Below are positions 24,000 through 35,159 of a stretch of DNA of 64,000 bases, piece after piece; position 1 is the first letter of the stretch; each line of letters starts with the position of its first letter. The DNA lies in contig CM076846.1 in NCBI GenBank assembly GCA_039519185.1, positions 70,046,666-70,110,665 on the forward strand. The letters run 5' to 3'. The notes under the pieces were generated by a model. That model worked only from the letters and a program-made list of their open reading frames with translations. It was not told the origin of the DNA and ran no database searches. A program made the translations under genes and the position numbers. Source of the stretch: Astragalus membranaceus (lineage: Eukaryota > Streptophyta > Magnoliopsida > Fabales > Fabaceae).

Positions 24000-24665
24000 C
24001 TGGCACCCAGGAGGGCGCCTGGCAGGGGGCGCCTGGCAAGAGGGCTTCTGGCCAGAGGGCGCCTGGCAAGAGGGCGCCTAGCAGGGGGCGCCTGGCAAGA
24101 GGGCGCCTGGCAGGGGGCGCCTGGCAAGAGGGCGCCTGGCATGAGGGCGCCTGGCATAAGGGCGCCTGGCAGGAGGTGGTTTGGTAGCAAATCCTTCGCA
24201 AGGGGGCAGCTAGCACTGTGCAACAAGGCGCCCAAGGAACCCATGAGGGCACCAAACCTTGTCTCGCAAAATTTGCTCCACGAGGAGACACCCAGCGTAT
24301 GGGCGCCTAAGGCACCCATGAGGGCACCAAACCTTGTCTCGCAAAATCTGCTCCACGAGGAGACACCGAGCGTACACAGGCCAGCGCCCAAGGCGCCCAG
24401 GAGGGCGCCAACTCTCTCATCGCAAGTCACCACCCAGCATACGCAAAACGGCGCCCAGGAGGGCGCCATCCACAACTCACACGCAGGGAACAACACCAAA
24501 GGCGCCCAGGAGGGTGCCAGCTCTCAGGAACAAACAAGCGTCCAGGAGGGCGCCGACGTCAGGAGGCATGGCACAAGGTGCCCAAGAGGGCGCCAACATC
24601 AGAACGTAGCACATGGCACAAGGCGCCCAGGAGGGCTCCAACATCAGGATACGGCACTCTAGCTT
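24000..24665 (+). repeat. GGCGCC-type repeats, second block
   Basis: 24008-24175 is an almost regular array of GAGGGCGCCTGGCA(A/T)-like units about 18 bp apart. 24220-24665 returns to the irregular GGCGCCCAGGAGGGCGCC pattern, with one near-duplicate of about 70 bp (24236-24297 and 24308-24366). Confidence 0.85.
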
Positions 24666-24923
24666 AGTGCCCGGCACAAGGATTACACCAAGGGAGGTGT
24701 GAGTCACGGTCGCGACGGAGAGATCTTATACGACCCGACAAGACAGACGAAGTAACGCTTCATGGCGAAGTAAAAATTTATCATTTTTACTCTAGAGAGT
24801 GAAAATGATAAAACACAGTTGTGACAAAGACAGTATCCCACTCGACTTCACAAATCGGGCAAATCGACGAAAATCCTTCAAGCCAAGACCATCCTCCGGA
24901 ATAATCTCGGCTTGGGGGGCAAC

Positions 24924-25298
24924 TGTTCTGGACTGGACCAAGAGGTCCATTTAGCAATACCAGGAGGTGCGTTTAGCAATTGGATATGGATCAGCCTAAT
25001 CGATTCGGCCCATATACACAACATACAAGCCCAAGTAAAGCCACCACACTTGGATGGTTAAGATCGATTCCACTGATCCGACGATCTACAAACGGGCGCG
25101 ATTTCCTATAAATACCGGCTCGCATGGCCATTATAAGGTACATACTCTTTTTCCGAGCAAATTCACTCATCTATTCTCATACTGACTTGAGCATCGGAGT
25201 GGCTTTGTAGGTACCCCCCCGAGCTCGCACTAACCTCCTGCCAGGGCAGCAAGATGCCTACCAACAGCAGTCAACAAAATACTGCTAGGTACAGAACA
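24924..25298 (+). repeat. 3' LTR of the pol-less Tat element (375 bp)
   Basis: TGTTCTGG…CAGAACA, directly after the purine tract CTTGGGGGGCAAC. It shares with the 25761 element's LTR the segments TATAAATAC, TACTGACTTGAGC(A/G)TCGGAGTG and the CAGAACA end, so it is the same lineage. GATCT follows and would be the TSD, but the left copy is not found. Confidence 0.8.
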
Positions 25299-25388
25299 GA
25301 TCTAATGCATGATTAGTCAATTAACCTTTAAAAGAATCTTATATATTCATTAACTAAAGAATCTAATGATTAATGTGAATAATTGCAG

Positions 25389-25616
25389 GATATCGTTCGC
25401 ATTGTTAATGGAAATGATCATGTTGTAACAAATGCAACAGCAGTAGATGTATTTGGAGAGGTTGCGGTTTTATATGACCAACCACAACCATTAGCAATTC
25501 GGACAACAGAAGTTTCCAAAATTCCGAGACTTTGCATAACTAAGTTAACAAATGCCATGTATGGAAATTTCGAAGCATCGAAAATTATCATGTTTGGTTT
25601 ATTTGCTTCACTATAA
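25389..25616 (+). CDS. Exon-like open frame of unknown family
   Basis: The frame opens right after an AATTGCAG acceptor and runs 75 codons to TAA, starting D-I-V-R-I-V-N-G-N-D-H. It shows no TE domain I know. About 100 bp of intron-like sequence precedes it and another TTTTAG acceptor lies near 25713. It sits in the short unique gap between two Tat elements, so it may be part of the locus those elements entered. Function unknown. Confidence 0.35.
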   Translation, partial: DIVRIVNGNDHVVTNATAVDVFGEVAVLYDQPQPLAIRTTEVSKIPRLCITKLTNAMYGNFEASKIIMFGLFASL

Positions 25617-25760
25617 ATACAAATGAAGTGCAAAATATTTCCCTGTCGGATTGAATCCCTGTTCTTATTGCAAAAATTTACTTAACCATTGCATTGCTTT
25701 TGATGTATTTTAGGTCCTAATTTTTCGAAGAAAAAAACATATTTCAAGGTGCATTAGTTG

Positions 25761-26101
25761 TGTTATGGTATTAGTAATAATATCACTAATATATACACCC
25801 CCAGCAAGGCCCATTCATCAAATGGCCCATATTCAGAAAATCTAACCCAATCAAAGCAACGGTTCAGATACCACCGCAAGATCTGATGGCTCAAGATCAT
25901 AACAGCAAACATCACTCAAACTCTATAAATACTACATTCAATGCTCATTAATGAAAATCAATTCTCTCCAACCAACATTGACTCATTCAAATACTGACTT
26001 GAGCGTCGGAGTGTTCTTGCAGATACAACACCGTCATCTCAAGATCAAACATCACGGATCAAGGTCGACACCTACTAACTACTTCGGTACGGTACCAAAC
26101 A
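25761..26101 (+). repeat. 5' LTR of the Tat/Retand-type element
   Basis: TGTTATGG…ACCAAACA, 341 bp, with TATAAATAC near 25924 as likely TATA box. It is adjacent to the PBS on the right and to TSD AGTTG on the left. Confidence 0.92.
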
Positions 26102-26102
26102 T

Positions 26103-26120
26103 TGGCGACCAAAGTGGGAG
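26103..26120 (+). other. PBS of the Tat/Retand-type element
   Basis: TGGCGACCAAAGTGGGAG, one base after the LTR end. Confidence 0.8.
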
Positions 26121-26161
26121 GTTCAGTACTCAAGTTCCTCTCCCATTACCTTGATCTACAA

Positions 26162-28480
26162 ATGGCACCTAAACTCTGTTCAAGACCGGCCAGTCTTGTG
26201 ATAGGACCGGTTATACCCGAGTTCGAACCTCAACGAACCCCCGAAGGCCATGTACAAGACCTTACCAATTCCACCCAAGCTCAGATGCAATTTCCCAATC
26301 AAACCGTTGCCCAAATCCAGACGAGCTCAGATAGGAATAGTTTACCACCTCCCCCTCCATTAATTCTGGCCTTGACCGATTCTGTTCAACAACTCGTTCA
26401 ACTGTTGGCTCGACAGGAGGTCGTAAACCAAGAAAGAAGCTACCACTTCACTGGCCTTGAGGCCGAGGTAGCAAATCTTCAGGCACGTGACATTCTGGAC
26501 CAGGAATCTTCCGGACCGGGCTCCCCGGAAAGGAGGAATCCATCTCGAAGGAGACACCGATATCCACCCAGGAGAAAACACTATCATCGTTCTCCCCCTC
26601 GCCGACAACGAGAAAATGGTTCCCGTTTTCCTCCGGCTCGACAATTTGACGATCTTGAAAATTTAGACAACTCCCCACAATCTCGTTCATTTTTAGCCTC
26701 ATCATCACCAAGACGACGTTCAAGAAGTCGGGAGAGTACCCCCAAGGAGGAACAACCTCGACACTACGGGCATCCCGACCCTCATCATCGGCATCAATCA
26801 CAACCTCGGGCGCTGCTTACCAAGCGAAAGGGCCCATTCACGACAAAGATCGACAACTATCGAGTTCTGAGGTATCTCGAAAAACCACCCGGAGGCTTGA
26901 AAACATATGATGGAACGGGCGATCCGGATTGGCACCTTGACCAATTTGATACAAGTATGCAATACCGAAACGTACCTATGGAGATGAAATGTCGGATCTT
27001 CCCGTTAACACTAGACAAAGTAGCATCTGAATGGTTCCGAGCTTTAAAAGCGAACACCGTCTCCTCTTGGGACCAATTGGCAGAGCTCTTTTCAGTCCAC
27101 TTCGCCCACTCCAAAAGCAAGCCCAAAAACAAAGCAGGATTGATATCTGTTGTCCAAAGGGAGGAGGAGCCCCTCAGAGAATACATAGAGAGATTCAACA
27201 ATGAAGCTTTACAGGTTCGACAACTGGATGACGATTTCCGAATATTCTTCATGGCGCAGGGCCTACTTCCTGGAAGCCCGTTCAAAAAACATATCAACAC
27301 TTGGGAACCCAGTTCTTTACAGGATTTCCTCCAGCTATCCCAATGTTTCATCCATGAAGAGGAAAGCGCCAAGATCGAAAAAATGTCATCACAGGCCGGA
27401 CCATCAAAACCCTGCCACGAAAGAGATAACCGAGGAAACAGGGATCCCCGACCTCGGAATCGTCACCAGGTATACATTGAACTCAACGTCTCCAACGCCC
27501 AACTTCTGGGGGAATGTTGGAACGTCGAATTCAGAAACGGTAAAACTCCCAGACCTCTCCCTCTCCGACCTGGGCAAAAATCTAACAAGTACTGCAGGTA
27601 TCATAGAAGCAATGGTCATGACACAAACCACTGCAATGCTTTGAAAGATGACATTGAAGACTTGATCAAACAGGGAAAATTGTTCAGTTATGTGAAAAAA
27701 CCCGGACCAACCTCCGACGAGGTGAAAGAGGAAAGAAATGAGGAAGACGATGGAGAACAAGATTTTAGGACATCAAAGGGTCGCTCGGTAATGATGATGA
27801 TCGCTGGAGGTTTCGAGCATGAGGAGTCCGGGAAAACAATGAAACGAAAGTGGAAGGAATTATTAAGCGTGGCTTCAACCTCGACAACACCAACCACTAC
27901 AAATCGACTTCCGCTATCTTTCGGCGATGAAGATCTTGTGGATGGGAAACCCAACAAGCACGTACCCCTCATAATCTCGGCAATCGTAGCCAATAAAGAA
28001 GTAAGAAGAATCTTGGTGGACCAATGAAGCTCATCTGACATCCTCTTTGTCGATCTCCTTGACAGAATGGGGATCGACAGAAAAGAGCTCACTCCATACA
28101 GGAGAACGGCCCTATCCGGATTCAATGGATCCCGGACCAAACCACTAGGACATATGGAATTAATGGTTTCCTATGGAACTGACCCAATGGTAAGAACCAT
28201 CAAAACCAAGTTCCTTATCCTACCTTGCGAGCCCATCTACAACGTCATCATTGGAAGACCGACTTTAGGTAGGCTCGGAGCAGTGACATCCACCACGCAC
28301 TTAAAGATGAAATTCCACTCTATCTGTAATAAGGTGATCACTTTAAACTCTGATCTGGAATCTGCCTCCAAGTGTTTCTTCTTATGGACCAAGACCGAGC
28401 AAAAAGCTTTAGAGCAGGAAGGGGTTCCCCTCCAGAAAACACTACTCCTAAAAGAAGTAAAACTCGACCTAACGAAGTAA
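26162..28480 (+). pseudogene. gag-pro: Tat-type gag-protease
   Basis: The ATG at 26162 is preferred over the in-frame TTG overlapping the PBS. An Arg/Ser/Pro-rich N-terminus leads to the gag core near residues 245-390 (K-T-Y-D-G-T-G-D-P-D-W-H, C-R-I-F-P-L-T-L, L-R-E-Y-I-E-R-F-N), then a Cys/His motif Y-C-R-Y-H-R-S-N-G-H-D-T near residue 477. A TGA at 28025-28027 falls inside the protease active site, where V-D-Q is followed by S-S-S-D-I-L-F; the Tat lineage usually has Gly there. The frame then continues to 28480, with I-I-G-R-P-T-L-G near 28250, and ends at a shift. Confidence 0.8.
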
Positions 28481-29450
28481 ACACAGCGGACTTAGACGCA
28501 AGGTACGATCCAGAGAGTACGGAGGATGAAGATGATGACGGGCTAGCAAAAGAGCTCAAATCGAAAAATGAAACGACCTCAACCTGATGGAGAGTTCATT
28601 GAGATACATCTCGGCGAAGATCCAACCAAAACCATCAAGATCAGAGCCGATCTGTCAAAAGAGGTTAAAATTGATTTAACCCAATGTCCAAAGACCACAC
28701 AGACATCTTTGCCTGATCGGCAGAGGACATGCCCGAGATTCCTCCAGAAGTTGCTTTCCACCAGCTCGCAGTTAACCCAGAAGCTAAGTGGGTCGCCCAA
28801 AGAAAGCGAGCTCAAAGTAGCGAGAAAGTTATAGCCGCTGCAAAAGCCGTTGACGACCTCATAAAAGCAAACTTCATTTCTGAAGTCAAATACACTACCT
28901 TGTTATCAAATCCGGAACTGGTGAAGAAGAGCAACGGAAAATGGCGCATGTGTGTAGACTACACCGATCTTAATAATGCCTGCCCAAAAGACGCTTTCCC
29001 TGTCCCCAGCATTGATCGACTAGTCGACAACGCTTCAGGCTTTCGGTTATTATCTTTCATGGATGCATACTCCGGGCATAACCAGATCGCCATGTTCCCC
29101 CCTAACCAAGAGAAAACAGCTTTCATGACCGACCTTGGTAACTTCGCTTACTGTGTCATGCCTTTTGGGTTAAAAAACGCCGGAGCTACCTACCAAAGGA
29201 TGATGAACAAAGTTTTCCAAAAGCAAATTGGCAAGAGTGTAGAGGTCTACCTCGACGACATGATCGCCAAGAGTGGGGACGATAACAAGCACGTCAGCGA
29301 TCTTAGAGAAATCTTCTCCGAAGTCAAAAAAAATTAGATTAGATAAAACCCAGAGAAGTGCACCTTTGGAGTTCGAGCTGGAAAATTCCTCGGTTTTTAC
29401 CTAACAGAAAGGGGAATCGAAGCAAACCCTGACAAATGCCGATCCGTAAC
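28481..29450 (+). pseudogene. pol: Tat-type reverse transcriptase
   Basis: After an acidic spacer broken by two frame changes (near 28440 and 28690), the frame from 28729 to 29337 holds the RT: W-R-M-C-V-D-Y-T-D-L-N, F-M-D-A-Y-S-G-H-N-Q-I, F-G-L-K-N-A-G-A-T-Y-Q, and the catalytic Y-L-D-D at about 29248. A further stop follows K-K-N at 29335, and the thumb continues in another frame (F-G-V-R-A-G-K-F-L-G-F). RT motifs look intact but the gene is not translatable as a whole. Confidence 0.8.
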
Positions 29451-29454
29451 TGAA

Positions 29455-30088
29455 ATGCGAACTCCAACGACCAAGGAAGAAGTCCAGAAGCTTAACGGCA
29501 TGATCGCCGCCTTATCCCGTTTCATATCAAATGCGGAGTTCAAATCTCTTCCCCTTTTCAAAATGCTTAAAAAAGAGGAAAAGGATTTCAAGTGGACTTC
29601 CGAGCAAGATGAGGCCTTAAACCAGCTCAAAAAGGCCCTTTCCAAACCCCCGATCATGACCAGACCAAACAAAGGTGAAACACTATATTTATATCTAGCA
29701 ATCTCGGAGGAAGCCCTAGGTGTCGTTCTTGTGCGTAAGTTAAAAACAAGACAAAGCCCAATCTACTTTGCAAGCAAAGATCGACAGGGATCAGAAAGTC
29801 GCTATCAGAAAGTCGAAAAAATCGCTTTAGCTCTTATCATCGCAGCTGGACGTTTTCGACCTTACTTCGTCGCTCACCAGGTGGTCGTTCGGACTAATTA
29901 CCCCATCAGACAAATACTGCATATGCCCGATCTCGCAGAAAGAATGATCAAGTGGGCAGTAGAACTATCAGAGTTCGGAATCAAATACAAAACCCGAACG
30001 GCTATGAAAGCACAAGTTCTGGCAGACTTTGTGGCCGAAATGACACCAGCGAACATCGAAAGCGATACCTGGATCCTTCATGTCGATG
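29455..30088 (+). pseudogene. pol: Tat-type RT connection and RNase H start, cut by a solo LTR
   Basis: An open frame covering the RT/RNase H connection (E-V-Q-K-L-N-G, S-R-Y-Q-K-V-E-K), ending in W-I-L-H-V-D-G-S at the first catalytic Asp of the second RNase H, exactly where the LTR at 30094 is inserted. The remainder resumes after 32665. Tat elements are known for an extra RNase H domain. Confidence 0.75.
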
Positions 30089-30940
30089 GATCGTGTAACA
30101 CCCTATTTTCATTTAAATGCTTATTTAATTATTCGTGTGATTCATTTGATTAGATTTATTTGGTAGATTTAATTAAATAGAGATTAAGTGGTAAAAATAA
30201 TAATAGAATTAATTATTATTACATGATTAGTATGGGTTGGTCCATGAGGGATTAGCATTAGCGAAACCTAAGTAGGAGGCCTTGAGTAAGGGGTGTCCAA
30301 GTTAATAAGTAAATAGCCCATGATCCAATCCCTTGGCATAGGCGCATACATAAGCAAAAAAAAAAGGATTTGTGAGAGAGTGAGAGCAAGGGGGCGGTGC
30401 ACATAGGGCAAGAGAGAAAGGAGAAGAAAACGTGATTTCCAAGCAAGGCAAGGAGGGGAAGGGCAAGCTAGAATTTCGTGGCATTCCTAAGGCTAGAGTT
30501 TCGAATTCTTCTAAAAGGTAAGGGTGGGATTTAATTCAATATAAGAGTTTATGAGGGATCTACATGTGGGGTTTTAGGGTGTCTTGATCACCATATTGTT
30601 GTCTTGAAAAATCGCATGCCCTATGATTGTGTGCCTTGTTGAGTAATTTGATGTATGCTTGATTTCCTCACATCCTTATGCCTAAATGATATGTTGTTAT
30701 GCTCATAATAATAATTGTTGCCATATGATGATTTGTTGTTGAGAATTTATGATTTTGCATGCCAAGTGTTTGAGCAATGATTTTGATGATGTTTTGATTG
30801 ATAATGATTGGAGGTGACCATGATGATTTGATGTTTATGTTGGTGATTTAATCTTGGTGTTCAAATTAGTGAATAAATTGAATTGATGAGATGATTTGGT
30901 GGTTTGAAATTGAAAAAAAATGCTGAAAACACTGTTCCTG

Positions 30941-31477
30941 GGCGCCATGGGCGCCATGGGCGCCAATGTTCTAGTTGCTGAGTTAGGCGCCCTGTGCCTG
31001 GGCGCCATGTTCCCTGGGTGGCGCTGTGTTGCTGTGTTGCATGTGGTTCCTAGTGTATGGGCGCCAAGGGCGCCTAATTTTGGCTGCCCGTGTTGCGTTC
31101 CCAAGTTGTGTTTCCGTGTGGTGATATTGTTTGGGTGTTGAGGGCGTTGGGTTTGGTCAAAAAACTGCATTTTTCTGGATGGTCACTAGGTGCCCCTCCC
31201 CTGGGCGCCAGTTTGCTGTGCTGTGTTGCCATTCTGTGTTGTGTTGCTGTCTTTGGATCCCTACCCTTGGGCGCCAAGCCCTACTCTGTTTCTCTTGGTG
31301 TTTTGGTCCGTGCCTTTGCTGGATGCCTTGCCTAATCATATTGAGTTATTCCATTATTGCTCCTGTGCGAATTGTTCACTTTTGCGAAAATTTGGTTGGA
31401 TCCCCTTCTCTGGGCGCCAAATCCTGCGTCAGTGCCTGCGCCAGTTTCCTGCGCCTGGATCCCTGTTGCTGGGCGCC
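30941..31477 (+). repeat. GGCGCC array in the solo LTR
   Basis: GGCGCC starts at 30941, 30950, 30959, 30986, 31001, 31060, 31069, 31204, 31270, 31413 and 31472, mostly as GGGCGCCA. The hexamer is a perfect palindrome. The first three are spaced exactly 9 bp. Confidence 0.9.
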
Positions 31478-31829
31478 ATTTTCAGGATGTCTTAGTTTTT
31501 CTCCTAAACTGTTTTCGAAATAACTTTTGACTCGGGAGTCCGATTGAAGCATTTCAAAATGTTTTGGAAAGCTTATCCAGGTGCCTAACTGGATACTATA
31601 ATTTTAAGGCATTCTGAACTATTCTTCTAACATTGTTCCCTAGAGTTGTTTTGGTGTCCGGGATGCCCTTGAGGCATCTCCGGTGTTTTTTTCAAAAAGT
31701 GGTCGTCAACCCTAAATGTTTTGGAAAAGTGTTGTGGTTGAGAGCTGTCAATTGCTGAAGATGTTGTGTTGTTTGTGTTGTCGTGGGTACCGCCGAATGG
31801 CCCACACCTTTGAGCTGTTTTGTTGTGAC

Positions 31830-32095
31830 GGCCGTTGGCCAGCGTTGTTCGATGTCGTAGGCCTATGGCCAGCGCTGTCTATATTTTAGGCCCTTCGGCC
31901 AGTGATGTGATTTAGGCCTATGGCCAGTGACGTTGATGTGTGATTGTTTGACTGTTGTGCATACATCATTGAGTCGCATGCATACCATGAACATTAGGCC
32001 TTGTGCCAGCGACGAGAAAATTAGGCCTTGGCCAGCGACGATATTTTAGGCCCTTGTGCCAGTGACGAAAATTAGGCCTTTGGCCAGTGACGTAG
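31830..32095 (+). repeat. GGCC…GGCCAGCGACG repeats in the solo LTR
   Basis: Six or more short units of the type TAGGCCTTTGGCCAGTGACG, each with a GGCC…GGCC core. A related GGCCGAAGCC pair occurs at 41405-41440 in the younger LTR. Confidence 0.6.
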
Positions 32096-32605
32096 GTTGG
32101 TACCACATGCATGTGCATTGCTTGAGTCTCATATCGCATTCATATTGCACGACTGATTGAATGAAGTTGTTTGGCCATTGTGATGTGTTGTTAAAGTGAT
32201 GTGTTGTTGTGAAAGTGACGTGTTAATGTATACTTAGCTGTTATTAACTGTTAAGAGTGATGTTGCTTGCTGTGATTAATTGATGTCTTGAGCTTTGTAT
32301 GTGGTCTTTCATACACTTCCTATATTGTGTGGAATCTCACCCCTTTTGTGGTTGTTACTTTATAGGTGAGCCCGAGTGAAGATTGTAGTCTTCCTTTTGC
32401 CTGGTGTCGTCTGCTCTGATAGGTAGCACTTGGGGAAGGGTCGATTACTGTTTTTAATTATATTTCGGTTGATGTGGAATCTTTTAGTAATTGGTGCACT
32501 TTGCACTTTGTCGGTTGTTGATGTTTTTAACGATGTCGAATAGTTCTGCTGCATGTTTTGAGAAAACTACGAGGTTTTGTTTTATGTTGAAAAATGCGAC
32601 ACTCT

Positions 32606-32617
32606 TTTGGCGCGAAA
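32606..32617 (+). promoter_or_regulatory. E2F consensus site in the solo LTR
   Basis: TTTGGCGCGAAA fits the symmetric E2F/DP consensus TTTSGCGCSAAA at every position. It lies 48 bp from the LTR end, and the same site occurs 50 bp or so from the end in the LTRs at 40746 and 43355. Confidence 0.5.
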
Positions 32618-32670
32618 AACTCTGATAAATTATGAATAAACGATGGGTGAAAAAAGGGTGTTACAGATCG

Positions 32671-34372
32671 TCTAACCCAAAAGGAAGTGGCGCTGGTATC
32701 TTGTTATAAAGCCCGCACGGCGTCATCATTGAAGTTTCTCTAACTTTCGGTTTCCCAACCTTGAACAACCAAGCAGAATACGAAGCTTGCATCGCCGGCC
32801 TGCGCTTGGCAATTGACCTCCGAGTCCCTCAGGTCGAATTGTACACCGATTCTCTATTGGTGGTCTCCCAAATCAGCAACCACTACGAGACCAAAGAGCC
32901 GATCCTACAGAAATACCTACTTCGGGTACGAACATTGTTAGCTCAATTTAAAACAAGTAAAGTGAAACACGTGCCAAGAGTGGAAAATCAAAGAGCTGAT
33001 ATCCTCGCCCAACTCGCAAACACTAAAACTCCTGGAAATCACAGAACATTTATACAAGAAATGCTCAACAAACCCAGTGTATCACCCGACCCTGAGTTTG
33101 CCTCGACCATTTGCATAATTGAAGAAGCTCACAGTTGGATCGATCCGATCTTGGAGTACATTATAGCTGGGGTAGAACCCCCGGACGCAAACGACGCTAG
33201 AACCATCAGGAGGAAAGCTTCTGCCTATTCAGTAATTGATGGAACGTTGTACAAAAGAAGTCTCTCTTCCCCGTTGTTAAAATGCATCGAAGGAGAGGAA
33301 GCAGTTTACGTCTTAGCAGAAATTCATGAAGGAATCTGCGGCCAACATCTGGGAGCTCGTTCTTTGGCTCGGAAGGCTCTCCACGCCGGATATTACTGGC
33401 CAACCTTGGCTGTCGATGCTAGTACCTATGTGAAGAAGTGCAAAAAATGTCAAATTCATGCCAACATCCACATAGCTCCTCCAACCAATTTAACAAGCAT
33501 GTCCTCCACATGGCCGTTTGCATGGTGGGGGATAGAACTTCTAGGGCCGTTCTCAACAACTCCAGGCCAGGTCAAATACTTAATCGTTGCAGTCAATTAT
33601 TTCAGCAAAAGGGTAGAAGCAGAACCCCTAGCCACCATCACCGCAAGAAACTGCAATAAATTTTTTAGAAAAAACATCATGAGCAGGTTCGGGATCCCCG
33701 AGGTAGTGGTAACCGACAATGGAACTCAAATCACTGACGTAGGTTTCAGAAAGCCGATGTCCGACCTAAAAATCAAACCATTTCACTTCGGTGGAACGCC
33801 CTCAAACCAACGGGCAGGTCGAGGCGGCGAACAAAGTAATACTAAACGGCCTAAGGCGACGTCTGGACGACGCCAGTGGAAACTGGGTAGAAGAGCTACC
33901 TTATGTCCTCTGGGGATATAGGACCACCCCTCAAAGCTCAACAGGAGAGACGTTGTTCCGGCTCTCTTACGGTAGCGAAGCGGTCATTTCCGTCGAAATA
34001 GGCGAACTCAGCTGGAGAACGGCAAACCCCAAGTCTCAAGACGATAATAGCCAAGCCTTAAGAGAGGAGCTTGATCTCATCGACGAAGTCCGGGGTCGAG
34101 TCTCATTCTGAGAAGCAATCATCAACCAAGGTGTAGCAACCAGGCACAATGCTAAAGTCGTTCCCAGAGATTTCGAGCTGGGCGATCTGGTTCTCCGAAG
34201 GGCCGACATTGGTCTAAAAAACGCTTCCCAAGGAAAGCTCGCACCAAATTGGGAAGGACCTTACCGTGTTACATCTAAAACCGGTAAGGGAGCTTTCAAA
34301 TTGGAGACCCTCCAAGGAAAAAAGATCCAAAGAACTTGGAACGCGACAAAACTGAAGAGTTACTACATTTAA
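32671..34372 (+). pseudogene. pol: Tat-type RNase H end and integrase
   Basis: After the right TSD the RNase H resumes (S-N-P-K-G-S-G-A-G), with a TAA near 32709 where Lys is expected, then N-N-Q-A-E-Y-E-A and L-Y-T-D-S. The integrase has its zinc-binding H..H..C-K-K-C-Q near 33340-33460. The first catalytic box reads W-G-I-E-L-L-G-P-F, with Glu replacing the usual Asp. The second is V-T-D-N-G-T and the Glu lies in G-Q-V-E-A-A-N. A shift near 33785 separates the last two. The C-terminus ends near 34372 with W-N-A-T-K-L-K-S-Y-Y. Non-functional. Confidence 0.75.
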
Positions 34373-34446
34373 ATCGAGTTACTCATTTAATTTGTATTAG
34401 TCTCTCCAGAAGGACACCATATAGGCGAGGGTGTGCCGATCTTTGT

Positions 34447-34980
34447 AAATTGAGTTACTCATTTAATAAAATACGGTAACCTTACCGATGTTCAAACACA
34501 TTTCTTGATTTCATCAAACAGATATGTATGAACCAAATATCCTTCTTCAAGGATCGAAGCGTCCTTAGAACAACCATTGGCCACAGTAGCCAATACCCCT
34601 ACATGGCGCGTTAAATCTGGGCCGAGTCCTGGTAAACCGTCCTATAGGGCCGATCTTGATAAATCGAGTTGCTCATTTACCGACGTTCCACACATTTCTT
34701 GATTTCATCAAACAGAAATGTAGGAACAAACTCTTTGGGACCAGTTAAATCCGAGCCGAGTCTTGAAGGATCGAAACGTCCTTAGAACAACCATTGGCCA
34801 CAAGTTGCCAATACCCCTATAGAGCGAGTTAAATCTGGGACGAGTCCTGGTAAGCTGCTCTATAGGCCAACATATATAACCACCTCGAGTCCCTCGGGTG
34901 CGAATCGATCTCTGGAAACATCGTACATGACCACCTCGAGTTCCTCAGGTGCGCATCGATCTCTGAAAATGATGTATATG
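34447..34980 (+). repeat. Tandem repeats in the Tat 3' non-coding region
   Basis: Two diverged units of roughly 200-220 bp (34447-34665 and 34666-34860) share GAGTT(A/G)CTCATTTA, CATTTCTTGATTTCATCAAA, GTCCTTAGAACAACCATTGG and GAGTCCTGGTAA. They are followed by two units of about 57 bp around ACCACCTCGAGT(C/T)CCTC(A/G)GG (34866-34980). Confidence 0.75.
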
Positions 34981-35159
34981 ACTTGCAGAATTAAAAAAGC
35001 ATTCATAAAACTCGTAAAATCAAGATCGATTAAAATATGTTCGATTACAAGCATCAAGGAGTTACATGACAAAGTTTTGAGTATATGCAAAACTTGATTG
35101 ATAAGTATACACCCAGAACTTCTGCAAAAATAAAAATGCTGGAAACCACCAGGCATCTG

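Larger units (their letters stand above)
20449..25298 (+). mobile_element. Non-autonomous Tat-type Ty3/gypsy element lacking pol
   Basis: It starts with a Tat-type PBS (20449-20466), has a decayed gag (20519-22080), then about 2.8 kb of tandem repeats instead of pol, a polypurine tract (CTTGGGGGGCAAC) and a 375-bp 3' LTR. The sequence upstream of the PBS does not resemble the 3' LTR, so the 5' LTR is missing or replaced. Confidence 0.75.
30094..32665 (+). mobile_element. Solo LTR (2.57 kb) inside the Tat RNase H
   Basis: TGTAACACCC…GGGTGTTACA with TSD GATCG on both sides (30089-30093 and 32666-32670). No internal region or PBS follows, so it is a solo LTR left by LTR-LTR recombination. Its 3' end matches the LTR at 40746-43042 in several blocks (GCTGCATGTTTT, ACTCTTTTGGCGCGAAAAACTCTGAT, GTGTTACA), so it is an older relative. 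It carries at least eleven GGCGCC hexamers (30941-31477), repeated GGCCTTTGGCCAGCGACG-like units near 31830-32095, and an E2F-type site. Confidence 0.9.

Noticed and set aside
23960..24499. 179-codon minus frame with repeated G-A-L-M-P and A-R-R-P
   Set aside because: It is only the GGCGCCTGGCA array read as protein; the same holds for 23977-24291, 24141-24662 and 22585-22896.
26102..26161. Tat gag starting at the TTG at the PBS
   Set aside because: A normal ATG lies in frame at 26162; TTG starts are not expected in plant mRNA.
30094..32665. Cassandra-type TRIM, because of the TGTAACACCC…GGGTGTTACA ends
   Set aside because: Far too long for a TRIM LTR, no 5S rRNA-like promoter seen, and it matches the 2.3-kb LTR family at its 3' end.
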